A stretch of DNA of 64,000 nucleotides from contig BRYA01000376.1 of NCBI GenBank assembly GCA_030267965.1, forward strand, positions 31,245 to 95,244. The letters are read 5' to 3'. The DNA is from Triparma columacea. Its lineage: Eukaryota > Sar > Bolidophyceae > Parmales > Triparmaceae. Position numbers and translations under genes: made by a program. Below, piece after piece: positions 44,068 through 53,900 of this stretch; the stretch's first letter is position 1, and the number at the start of each line of letters is the position of its first letter. The notes under the pieces are model-generated. The model saw nothing but the letters and a program-made list of their open reading frames with translations, did no database searches and was not told the DNA's origin.

Positions 44068-47000
44068 TTACATCGGACCTGCCTCGCCTGTCACATTTTT
44101 TGGCACTTGAACATCCATGTTGCCCCAGAACGACCCCCCCCCTCGCTGCTTTTTGATCGGACTGGGTTTCAGCGCCGACGGCTTCGGAACTGTTGGCCTC
44201 GTCGTAACATCTTCATCTTCAACCCCCCCTCTTAATCCTGACGAGACGACAATTTTACCGAGCACCTCACTTGCCGGCTCCACGTCATTGACCCTGGGCG
44301 GATCTTCCCTGGCCATCATCTTCCCCTTGACACCCCCCGGCAACCCCACAAGAAAGTTTCCCTTTGTTACAACGCCCCCCTCCTCGCCACTCACAGCGGG
44401 ACTCCCAGGTAGGAATTTGCTTGTGTCGCTTTTCCACCTCGTCCCCCTTTCAACCTGCCCGTTCCTTGGGCTGAGGGTGACTTGCCCCGTACCTATGAAA
44501 GCGCCCTGGTTCGCTGCCTGATTCTCGGCCAACTCTTGCGTGTCCTTCATCACCTTCTTCAGCTTCCTCTCCAGAATTCTCCTCGTTCCGGCGATACCAG
44601 CCTCCTGAGTAGATCTCAGCTTCACGACCTCCTTCCTGCATTTCTGGAGGAACGCCTCCATGCTCTCCAATGCTTCCGCATCTGCTTTGCCTTCAATCGA
44701 TGCCTGGGCCATCCTACTGGCCCTCAGGGCCATTTGAACTGTTGCGTCATCAGCCTTTTCATCAAGTTGTATCTTGAGGTCATTGTTTTGACCTTGGAGC
44801 TCTTTGATGCTTTTTGACGTCGCTGAGAGCTTCTCGTCGATCGCTTTCAAGGCGTTGCTCATAATAGAGGCCTTGTTTTCTTCAAGGGCGAAGCGTTCGA
44901 GCCTCTCGTCGAGCTTCTCGTCTAATATCCGATGGACAGCGTCCAAGTCCATCATCTCCCCCAAGGAAGCAAAGTGAGGCTGAGAGCCAGGAGAAGCGTT
45001 TGTGGGGGAAAGTGCTGGCGACAGTACCGTTGTCGGCGACACGTCTCCAGAAAGGAAGGACAGCCGGCGCTCATCAGGGCTGGCGATTCCGCCGCTTTGC
45101 CCCGTCATATTTCGCCCGATTATCCCCCATGCGTTCCCAGCAGCCTTGTCTACAGATATAAGCCTATCCCACAGGCTCCTATTGAGGTCAACGCACACGT
45201 CCACCTGGTCCTGAATTGCAACATAGGCATCCGTGACGTTCTCCGAGATGCTCACTCCATGTTTCTCCATCACCTCGCGCTCTTGCTTCATCCTGTTAAA
45301 GAGCAGAGTCTCCATAAGGTTTTCGGCATCGAGGTGTGTCAGTCTGTGTCGGATACCCTGTACCTTGGTGTGGTACTGCAATATCTTGAAGGCCCTCATG
45401 TCGTCATCGCTGTCGGGTACCTTGATCTTGGAAATTTCTGAAGCCATGTTTTGGTAGGAACTTGCCGTTTCAACCATGCGCTGCTGCAACGAAACAAGGC
45501 GGTTCACGAAGGATTCCTCGGCGAGACTTTCAGTCTTTTCAATATGTGTGGAGAGGGCAAGTTGCATCTTCTTCAAAACATGTATGGTTTGCTCGGCGGG
45601 CTCCGCCGACTTTGCGGAAAGAGCCGAAGTTTCTACTTTCTGCATCCTGCTGGCCAGGGCCTTCACGGCATCGGATATCCAGTCATCCATCTTGGACTCC
45701 TCGAGTTCCACCATGCGTTCGTCCACTTCAACCTTGGCAGCCTCGGCCTCCTTCTTCATTTCCACGACTTTTTCCTCCAAACGTTGGACGCGCTCAAGGA
45801 CAGAGAACTCCTTCGGTGCACGCGCGCGAAGCATGCTCGTGCGCGACAGATTAGACAACCTGACCCCAAATGCGACAGCGGTTTTCGCCTTCAAGAAGCG
45901 ACGGCGGGCAATGTTGCTCGAGGCTCTTCGCGAGGAAATTGTGCCTCTCTTTTGAATCACGTCGCCGATCGCATCGCTGCTCTCACTTGCTTCCCTTCCC
46001 TCGCTGTCATCCTTTGCTGCGGGGGGGGAAGGAACTGGCGTTTTTGAGTCGTCCGCCGCACCTTCAGATTGACTAGGAGCCTCGAGTGCACCCCCACCCT
46101 GCTGTCCCTCGCTCGCATCCACATTTGCCGTGTCTCTAGCACCAGTCTCAACGGGTGCACTCGAAGCAGTAGTAACGGCGGAAGCAGTGGCATCAGGAGC
46201 AGGACTAGCGGCAAAAGCATCAGGGAAGCTCATAGCGACCTCAGCGGCGGCCCCGGACATGTCCGACGGCTTGAGCGTCGTCTTAAGGGCCCTAGTTGTG
46301 ACCTTTGGAGAAAGAGGCAGCGCCACCCTCTTAGACTGCTGTTCCATGAAGTTGGCAGGGATAGCGGATGCCCGTTTCTCTCTGCGACGACCGAGTGGAG
46401 AGAAGCGAAGTAATGACCGGAGGGGGTTAGAACTAGAGCAAGGGACTGCCGGAAATTTGACACCCGCACTGTAAATGTAAAGCATTGGAACACGCCATGT
46501 CGTCGCTTCGCTCCTCCTCGCAATGCTTTCTTTAGAATTCTTGTCAATTCTCACCTCCCCGAGGAGGGAACACTCGGTTTTTGAGCGCTAACATCACTAA
46601 TAACAGTTCGAGCTGGGCTAGTTGGGCTTCGGGCGACAATGTCGTCCTCGGGGTCTACATAACCCTGGATGTTGTGCGCTGAGAGGCGTGGGGGGGTTAG
46701 TTAGGAACAAAGCAGAAGCAACGTTCGGAAGCACCCGAGAGGGAATTAGCGGTAGCGGCAGCCAGAAATCGACTGACTGCAACCCACACACTTCCTTGTC
46801 CTTGTCCATGAAACTTCCTCCTCTCACCAAGATTCTTTATCTGAGACTCAGCAGTGTGCAGACGGCGATTCACCGCAGCTATGTCATTCTTCTTGTAAGC
46901 TCTAATGGTTTCCTCATACTCCTCAAGCTTCAACCCCTGCTTGGCAATCAGCTTCAGTGCAGCAGCAAGAACATTTCTCGTTAACCCCCCATCGAAAACT

Positions 47001-47125
47001 GATAGATTCAGGCTACCCAGTCCATTGCCAATATTCAAAGTAGTCACTTCAGCACGCTTCAAATCCCGGATGAGCTCGAAGACATCAATATTGTCCAGAT
47101 CATCTTCTGTGTCATAGACAGGCAT
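44068..47125 (-). CDS. Coiled-coil protein, unknown function (911 residues)
   Basis: Exons 47125-46828, 46678-46555 and 46381-44068 join in frame; the frame near 46554 that appears as a start is really a GTGAG donor. The N-terminal ~100 residues are well ordered (DDLDNIDVFELIRDLKRAE; a helical NRRLHTAESQIKNL end), then a Ser/Ala/Pro linker, then long heptad-like helices from about 330 to 780 (LERVQRLEEKVVEMKKEAE, ALSTHIEKTESLAEESF, DEKLDERLERFALEE, RRILERKLKKVMKDT). The C-terminus is basic and Gly/Pro-rich. No motor or enzyme domain is seen. Such proteins in heterokonts are often basal-body, ciliary or cortical components; that is only inference. It faces the C39-like gene across a promoter holding the MITE. 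Confidence 0.75.
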
Positions 47126-47157
47126 CCGGGAAATATGAGGGAAGACAAGAAGCGTTT

Positions 47158-47165
47158 TCCTGCTT
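47158..47165. repeat. Target site duplication, left copy (TCCTGCTT)
   Basis: This octamer abuts the left TIR of the 180-bp element and is repeated exactly at 47346-47353 after the right TIR. Confidence 0.85.
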
Positions 47166-47345
47166 TAGCCCATGCTCCTATAGTCAAAAGTTTTCAGAGA
47201 AATAGCCAATTTTATAGCCATAGTCAAATAGGCACCCGTTGGAACCAATCAGATCGCCGCATTTGCGGATATATAGCCGTTAAATAAACTTTTTTAGCGA
47301 AGTTATAGCCAAAATTTTAGCCATTGGCTATAGGAGCATAGGCTA
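47166..47345. mobile_element. 180-bp hAT-like MITE with 8-bp target site duplication
   Basis: The element begins TAGCCCATGCTCCTATAG and ends with its inverse (CTATAGGAGCATAGGCTA); the ~22-bp terminal inverted repeats differ at two positions. It is flanked by a perfect direct repeat TCCTGCTT at 47158-47165 and 47346-47353. Eight-base duplications and TIRs starting TA/CA-G are typical of hAT transposons. The interior has multiple TAGCC/TATAGCCA words on both strands, like subterminal repeats bound by hAT transposases, and no coding potential. It sits between the start codons of two divergent genes, 41 bp and 71 bp from them. Confidence 0.88.
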
Positions 47346-47415
47346 TCCTGCTTCCGAACTGCTGAACAATAATAATCCTTCAGGGCTCAGGTTTTCGTAC
47401 TCTCTCGCGATTTAG

Positions 47416-48637
47416 ATGAAGTTCAGCTGTGCGCTCCTGCTGTCTGGGATCACCAGACTCGCATACGGGTCCGACACCGACAGCCTCTGTATCGCCCCTG
47501 GTACATGCCAGCCCCCTTCTGACTCAAATTATGAGGTCTTGGGTAGAATCGAAGCAGTCCCGAGGAAGCAGTGGGGTGACTCAGGAGGATTCTGCGGCGC
47601 GCTCTCGATTCAGGTTATTGGAATGAGCTTTGGAGTGTGGCACAGCCAAGGTACGTAACTGCGAAGTGATCATTCACGTCTTTGCCCTTCTCACCTTCTC
47701 ACCTCCCTGGTACAAGACGTCATTCGCAAGCAGGCCCCTCGCAGTGACCCCCTTGGCCATGGAGACGATACCCTCGGCTACGAGATCCTCCACTCCAACA
47801 TTAATGGTGCGATGGAGAACCTCGGGTTCGAGTATGAGTCATGGGATTGGGAAACTCAACCCAAGCCTCAAGGCAAGAACTACCTCCAGTGGATGAAGCA
47901 CAAGCTTGCCTCAGACAACGGCATCGTGCAGTTCGTTTTGTGTAAAGGTGATCGGCACAACTCTTACGGACCTCCTAGTGACCCCGTCCCTTACGATCAC
48001 ATAGAGCCCTTCTTTAAACTTTACTCTTTCGATGGCGACGGAGATGTCAGGGATGACGATATTGTGGTACATGGATCGGACTACTCCCCTGACGGCAAGG
48101 ATAATTTTGGGTACTTTCGCCAGTTCGATAGCCTCCTTGACTCCTTAGGTGAGAAATTTTCATGACAAAGAGGGGTTGGAAGGGGGGGGGGCGTTATCCT
48201 GCTTTCCCGCTAACCCCTCCTCCCCCTCAGACATGGAGGGCAATTGTGCCAACGCTGGAAGTGGATACGGAAAGAACGAAATGTATCCTTGCATCTTCGA
48301 AGACCAGACTTACGGAACCGCAATCTCTGCTATCAAGGGTTTGGATGCAGGAGACATCAAGGTTTCATTGACTGTGAACGCCACCGACGAGGCCGACGTG
48401 CGCGAGGATGAGCCTCCAACCCCCCTGCAGGGCACTTTGAAGATTCGTGGCCTTTCTGCTGGAGAGCATTACGTGCTTCAGCGCTTCGATGGGCTTGGCA
48501 ACTTCCCAATCTATGGTAACACCCCTTCTGCAACCTACAAACTCGAGGGTACTGACGAGGACGTGGTCATCTGGATCGATCCGGTCACATTCATCTCCAA
48601 TAACTCTACCCTCTACACCGTCGTGAACGCGCAGTAG
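47416..48637 (+). CDS. Secreted protein, possible papain-like/C39-like peptidase fold
   Basis: Exons 47416-47650, 47717-48148 and 48231-48637 give 357 residues. A signal peptide (MKFSCALLLSGITRLAYG) is followed by PRKQWGDSGGFCGALSIQ near residue 55, where Gln and Cys are placed as in C39/papain-like cysteine peptidases, and YDHIEPFF near 170, a candidate His. The Cys-His assignment is inference; the partner Asp/Asn is not obvious. The second half has DGDGDVRDDDIVVHGSDY and ends in a beta-rich region (LKIRGLSAGEHYVLQRFDG) resembling a beta-sandwich. Secretory localisation is supported by the peptide and by CEGNC-like Cys in exon 3. It is divergent from the coiled-coil gene, with the MITE in the promoter, and convergent with the phosphatase. 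Confidence 0.72.
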
Positions 48638-48744
48638 CAGTAAAGAGAGATACGTTTTCCTTCTCTCCTCGACCATAAATACAACGTTGTCGAGATGACA
48701 AAAATAGAAGTGAACACTTTGCTCTTGAAACGATTCCCATTGCT

Positions 48745-49416
48745 CTATTTCATCCTTTCTAATCCTGCGACAGCAACATCAACTCCCTCCTTACCCACGA
48801 CCTCCTTCAACTCTTGCATCTCTGATTTTAGCGACTTCAACCAATCCTCTAGCTCCTTGAGTTGCCTCAAGAAAGACTCTCGAGGGGCGACATCTCTGCA
48901 CGCCTTTAGTTTCTCAAGCGCCTCGTCTAGCCCGATCCCTTCCTTCGCCATCATGTATCCAAGGACAAGGGCCGCTGACCTGCTCTTCCCCATAACGCAA
49001 TGAACCAAAACAGACTCGCCCCCCTGCCTCTGTTTGTGTATGAACTTTATTGCCCCCCCCAAATCGTCCTTCGACAGGGTCTGTTCATCGTCGTCCTTCC
49101 AAGTAAGCGTTGCATATTGGATCCCCAAGTTCTCCTTGAGCCTCTTTACAGTATTATTGAAGGACGGGAAACCTCTGGTGTCATTCGTACATGTGATTAT
49201 CGTCGTAATCTTCTCCTTAAAAATTATGGGTTGGTTACAAGCGCAGTAGATTGCCCCAATGAAGAGTCTTGTGCCAGCCTCATCCTCAACCAAGCTGGGC
49301 ATTGCCATCTCAGCATTTTCCAGCGCAATGGCCACCTCGGCGGCGTCATTCAAAAAGAAACCCTTGGGAAACTGCTTGGCCCAGGAGTCCGAGACCCACT
49401 TGAAGAGGCCAGCCAT
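48745..49416 (-). CDS. Dual-specificity protein phosphatase
   Basis: This single-exon protein has 223 residues. The catalytic signature HCVMGKSRS near residue 140 (HCxxGxSRS, nucleophile Cys) and the upstream DLGGAIKFIHKQ and downstream YMMAKEGIGLDEALEKL helix match dual-specificity phosphatases. The family's general-acid Asp is probably in WKDDDEQTL. The N-terminal ~45 residues contain no known targeting signal. It removes phosphate from Ser/Thr/Tyr, probably of a MAP kinase-like or other signalling protein; the target is unknown. The C-terminus ends in a helix. Confidence 0.9.
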   Translation of the reverse strand: MAGLFKWVSDSWAKQFPKGFFLNDAAEVAIALENAEMAMPSLVEDEAGTRLFIGAIYCACNQPIIFKEKITTIITCTNDTRGFPSFNNTVKRLKENLGIQYATLTWKDDDEQTLSKDDLGGAIKFIHKQRQGGESVLVHCVMGKSRSAALVLGYMMAKEGIGLDEALEKLKACRDVAPRESFLRQLKELEDWLKSLKSEMQELKEVVGKEGVDVAVAGLERMK

Positions 49417-49720
49417 GCTTGGGGAAGAACGACAGGTACGGTTTTGCTTTCAAGGTGTTCTAATCAAAGAAATGGACGCGAAAGCAATGATTCGGCCGAG
49501 AGAACAAAGAAAAGCGCGATAGAGAGACTATTACAAGCTCCGGCAAATCGAGGGTGGCTACTGTTTAGAGACAGGCTTCTCAAATTTTGGTGAGGAGGTG
49601 AAAAATGGGAAAAAGCAGAAGAACCCCCAAAAAATTGAAACTGGATTGATGCATTTTTACAGTCGTCCTCCTCCCCCTCGCCCCTCCTCACCCTCCTCCT
49701 TCTCCCTCTCTGCACCTATT

Positions 49721-50911
49721 CTACAGAGTGGAAGCCTTCTGCATGACGAGGTCCACCAGTTGCGACCTTGCCCCCTCTCCAATACCATTTACTCGGAGGA
49801 ACTCTCCGACGGCTTCGTTAGCAGTCTGCCCCTGGAACACGTTCAGGTCGAGGGTAGATTCGCCTTGGTCTGTCTCGATCTGCACAGGGACGACAAAGAG
49901 CCTCTGGCTCTCCACGAGTTTCCGCCCGTCATCGGACTTGAGCATCTCGTCTATCATGTTTGTGACCATGCCGTACAAGGTATTGAAGCACAGGTCCTTG
50001 CTGATCTCTCCCCCCTCCTCGTAGCTTTGGAGGACGGTCGAGATGTAGCCCCACTGCACGTCGCAGAAGCGCTTGGTTGTTGTTGCCGGGTTCTCGGCGA
50101 GGGTGAACGTTAAGGGCAGGATCCTCTCTCCAACCTGGATTGGGATCTCAAACAAGGGCGGCTCATCATTCTTTTGCTCGCTCTTCTGGCGAGCAGCCTC
50201 CTGCTCTTGCATCCACTCCACAATCTTAGCCTCAGCCAAAGGCTTCACCTGGTCGACGCACCCACTGAAGGCGTCCTCGGTGCCAAGGTTGAGCCCCCTA
50301 CAAAAGAAGCCAGAGGCCACTGTTGCATCCTCACCCTCAGCGATTCCCATCGGTATCTGCTGCCCGTTGACGTTGATGGGTAGCTGTAGCATCACCTTTC
50401 TCTCAGTCTTGGGAGGTGGGGTCTCTGCCATGACTTGGTTGGCACCGTTCACGATACTAGCGACGCACGGTCCCAAGTCAACATTAGATAGCGCGGACTG
50501 ACAGAATGCTTGGGCCTCAAGCGCAATATCGCCCCCTTCGTAGTGATCGAATCTAAGCTGCTGTCCACCTTCCGCCATAACTGGAAATGATGCGATGGGC
50601 TTTTTCTCTGTCTCCCGCTGATTCTGCTCTTGCTTCGTCGTCAACTGGGCCAGCAGGACCTCTGCCAACTGAATCGTCATTTGACTCGGTTCCCTTGTCT
50701 GAGGATCCACGCTGACACCTAAATTGTGCTGATTGACAAATCTCACGGCGGCTGCCAGAGGAGACTCCCCCCTGTTCAGGTCCATGGGAACATCTTGGCC
50801 GTTAGCAGTAACCATAACAGTGAGCAGGGGCGACGATTGAGACGCGACATGCCCCCCTCCGAGCAACAGGGCAGCGAGTGCCCCAAAGAACTTCATGAGA
50901 TTATTTAGCAT
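49721..50911 (-). CDS. Secreted protein with five internal repeats, unknown function
   Basis: This single-exon protein has 396 residues from the ATG at 50911; the next Met (50896) gives a more typical signal peptide (MKFFGALAALLLGGG...). Five repeats of about 70 residues follow: VMVTANGQDVPMDLNRGES, then FPVMAEGGQQLRFDHYEG, LQLPINVNGQQIPMGIAEGE, IPIQVGERILPLTFTLAE, and VVPVQIETDQGESTLDLNVF, each with a beta strand, a charged turn, a helix with Ala/Phe and, in three, a FC...C pair. The repeat looks beta-grasp or ubiquitin-like in length and pattern, but this is a guess. The gene faces the large glycosyltransferase with only 26-41 bp between start codons, which hints that they are co-expressed in the secretory route. 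Confidence 0.72.
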   Translation of the reverse strand: MLNNLMKFFGALAALLLGGGHVASQSSPLLTVMVTANGQDVPMDLNRGESPLAAAVRFVNQHNLGVSVDPQTREPSQMTIQLAEVLLAQLTTKQEQNQRETEKKPIASFPVMAEGGQQLRFDHYEGGDIALEAQAFCQSALSNVDLGPCVASIVNGANQVMAETPPPKTERKVMLQLPINVNGQQIPMGIAEGEDATVASGFFCRGLNLGTEDAFSGCVDQVKPLAEAKIVEWMQEQEAARQKSEQKNDEPPLFEIPIQVGERILPLTFTLAENPATTTKRFCDVQWGYISTVLQSYEEGGEISKDLCFNTLYGMVTNMIDEMLKSDDGRKLVESQRLFVVPVQIETDQGESTLDLNVFQGQTANEAVGEFLRVNGIGEGARSQLVDLVMQKASTL

Positions 50912-50937
50912 ATTTCCTGTTGAGATTCAGTATCCTC
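50912..50937. promoter_or_regulatory. Extremely short divergent start-codon gap (26 bp)
   Basis: The minus-strand ATG at 50911 and the plus-strand ATG at 50938 are 26 bp apart. If the downstream Met at 50896 is used the gap is 41 bp, close to the 43 and 44 bp gaps seen elsewhere in the window. Confidence 0.45.
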
Positions 50938-53900
50938 ATGAGGACCTTATGGATCGTCAGTATACTTCAAGCTGCGATTGTTTTCGGTTCAAGGGTCACC
51001 AAGGAAAATACGCGGACTATCGAATACCACGAACTCCCAGCTTTTCACGCTTATAATGCAGCAGTTGATATGGACTTGTCCGATCCACTGGGAGCATTGG
51101 ACCTTTATAGGACGGCGTTGGAAATAAAACCTGACTTTGATGACGCCCTGCTAAATATTGGATCAGTGTACAGACAACTAGGCGACATAGACTCGGCAAT
51201 GCTCTCATATGAAAGGCTGCTCAATCTTCCCTCCGCCTCTGGTCATCACAGGGCCTCTGCGTGCAACAACATCGGGCACCTGAAGCAAAACATTGCTGGA
51301 AAGGACGTACTAAACCTCAAACACTCTGTCGACTGGTACGAGCGCGCCCTTACATACGACGAGTCACACGTGGACAGCAGGTACAACTTGGGCAAGGTAC
51401 TCCAGGAATTAGGGGAGGATGAAAAGGCGAAGGAAGTCTACTTAGCCCTTCTTAAAATACATCCGGGGCATCCTGAGGCAAGGTTGAACCTATCAAACTA
51501 CTTCTTTAAAGTCCAGGACTACGAAAATGCCGCAGTTCACCAGAAGATTGTCGGCTACAGTGATGAGGCGAGCACTATCACGCGGCTTAGTGCTCTTAAC
51601 AACCTTGGGCACGTGTACAGGGAGAGCAATTACCACGACCTGGCAGAGAAGGTCTTCATGGACGCCTACGTCTTGTCGGGCAACACTTCCGCCTATGCCC
51701 TCACGAATGTTTACACTGCCAGAAGGACTCTCAACAAATGGGAAGGTGCAGAGGAGTTGATTGACGACCTTATCCAGTTAGGTAAAGAAGAGATCGAACG
51801 GAAGATGACCCTCATGCAGAGCAACGTCCCCATAACCGATGAGGAGGAGCAGTCGCTGCAATCCGCACCCCCCCTCATGCCCTACGATTCCTTGCTCCTT
51901 TCCGCTACCTCTCCCTCGCACCGGCTTCTGATCGCTTCTATTTCGACATCACCTTTCAAATCTGTCCAGAGGCTCAACAAGCTCAACGAAGGTTTGGCAA
52001 TAGGTAACAAGATTACAGTCTCCTATCTCTCCTACGACTTTAGGGACCATCCGATGGGTCATCTAACAAGAGCTCTGGTCCTTGGCCATGAAAAGGACGC
52101 CTTTAGGACCGTTCTTCTATCTTATGGCGTTAACGACGGCTCGGTCCATAGAAGAAGCTTTGAGACAGCAGATAGATTTATAGAAGCAAACGCTCCGCTG
52201 CCAAGTGGCGGGACATCGGTGAACGCTCTAAGTTCTGCACGGCAGCTTCATTTGGAGGACGTCGACATTATTGTTGATCTCATGTCGCACACCCGTGGGG
52301 CCATATCGCTCATTGCTGCTTTGAAGCCAGCGTCAATTCTAGTCAATTATCTGGGTTTCCCCGGGACATCGGGTGGAGCCTATTACGATTATGCAATCGT
52401 TGACAAGGTGGTCGCTCCACCAGAGGCCGCCGCAGCTGCATGGAGCGAGAAGCTTATCGTTCTTCCTCACACGTACCAAGCCAACGAGTACAATGTTTCA
52501 TCTGGACTGTGTGACGGCGGAAACGGAGAGTTTTGCAAGAGGGCAAGGAAACTGCTGAAAGGTGAGAGGGAAAACTTTGCAGTGTGCAATTTTAACAACA
52601 TCGACAAGGTGACGATGACCTCATTCGACGTGTGGATGAACATCCTTCGGTCGAATTCCAACGCTAAATTGTACATGCTTAGGCCGAAAGACCCAACCGG
52701 GAGCATCATCGTCGACAACTTGATACTCGAGGCAGCGGCCAGAGGAATCGGGAGATCGAGGATCGTCTTCATGGAACGTGTTGAGCACAAGGACCACGTA
52801 GATAGAATAGGGGGGTGCGACGCAATGGTAGACACATTAGTATACGGAGCTCACACGACCGCGAGCGATTTTTTGTGGGCCGGTATACCTACATTTACCA
52901 TGCATGGGTACGGTGCCGAGGGGCTGGACGGGGGAATGAGCGGGGGCATGGCGAGCAGGGTTGCAAGCAGCTTCTTAAGCAACCTTATCAATTCAGAGGG
53001 GCAGAGATCAGTCATGGCTCTGGAGGAAGAAGTGCGCCGCCTGATGGCCAGTCCCGAGGGGACGAACTTTCTTGGGGCGATGAGAAAGGACATTGCTAGG
53101 AGTCTGCTCTGGAAGCCTCATTTTGACAACAAGCTCATAACAAAAAACATAGAGAAGGGCTACGAGATTGCTGTGGAGCTCAAGAAGGCAAGATTAGAAA
53201 ACATGAACATTGTTGTCAACTCCCATACGTCCGAGGACGACTCTTTGGGTTTGTACGCCCAAGCCTTGTCTTTGGCTACCGAGGCGCTGGATGAGGCCAT
53301 GAAGGAAGGCAAGGACTCAGAACATTACCAGAGGGCTCTGAGGATCACTAAGAGGCTCATGACGAGCTTTGGAGACGTGTCTGCTAACGCTCATCACCTG
53401 AGAGGACTCGCATACCAAGGGACTGATATGGAGAGTGCTATTAGGCATGTAGGAAGGGCTGTGGAAATGAGCGACGGGAATGTTATTTTTCGGTATAATT
53501 TGGGGACTCTGTGGGAAAAAGTTGGCGACGGGGGGAGAGCAATGCAGGAATACCTCGAGGTACTGAGGTTGGACTTTGAGGCATACATGATGAACGATCT
53601 TGGCAAGCTCGTCATCTCCTTGCCAGGCGTTGACAAAAAGCAAGCTTTCGACAATGTTTGCGGGATAAATGAGGATATGATCACACTCTGCGGGTTGGTG
53701 GATGAGGATGTGGATTTAAATGGTATAAATATCGGCGGGTTGAGTGACGAGATGAGGACCTCGATTAGTGGTTTCTTTCTCAAAAGGGCTCAGCAGGTAT
53801 TTGAGACAAGAAAGTTGTACGCGTCTAGGCTGCTTAAGGTGGCCGTAACCATAAGCCCCGAAGACGGGAGGGTGAGGTTGAAGCTAGGGGCCGCGCTGGC

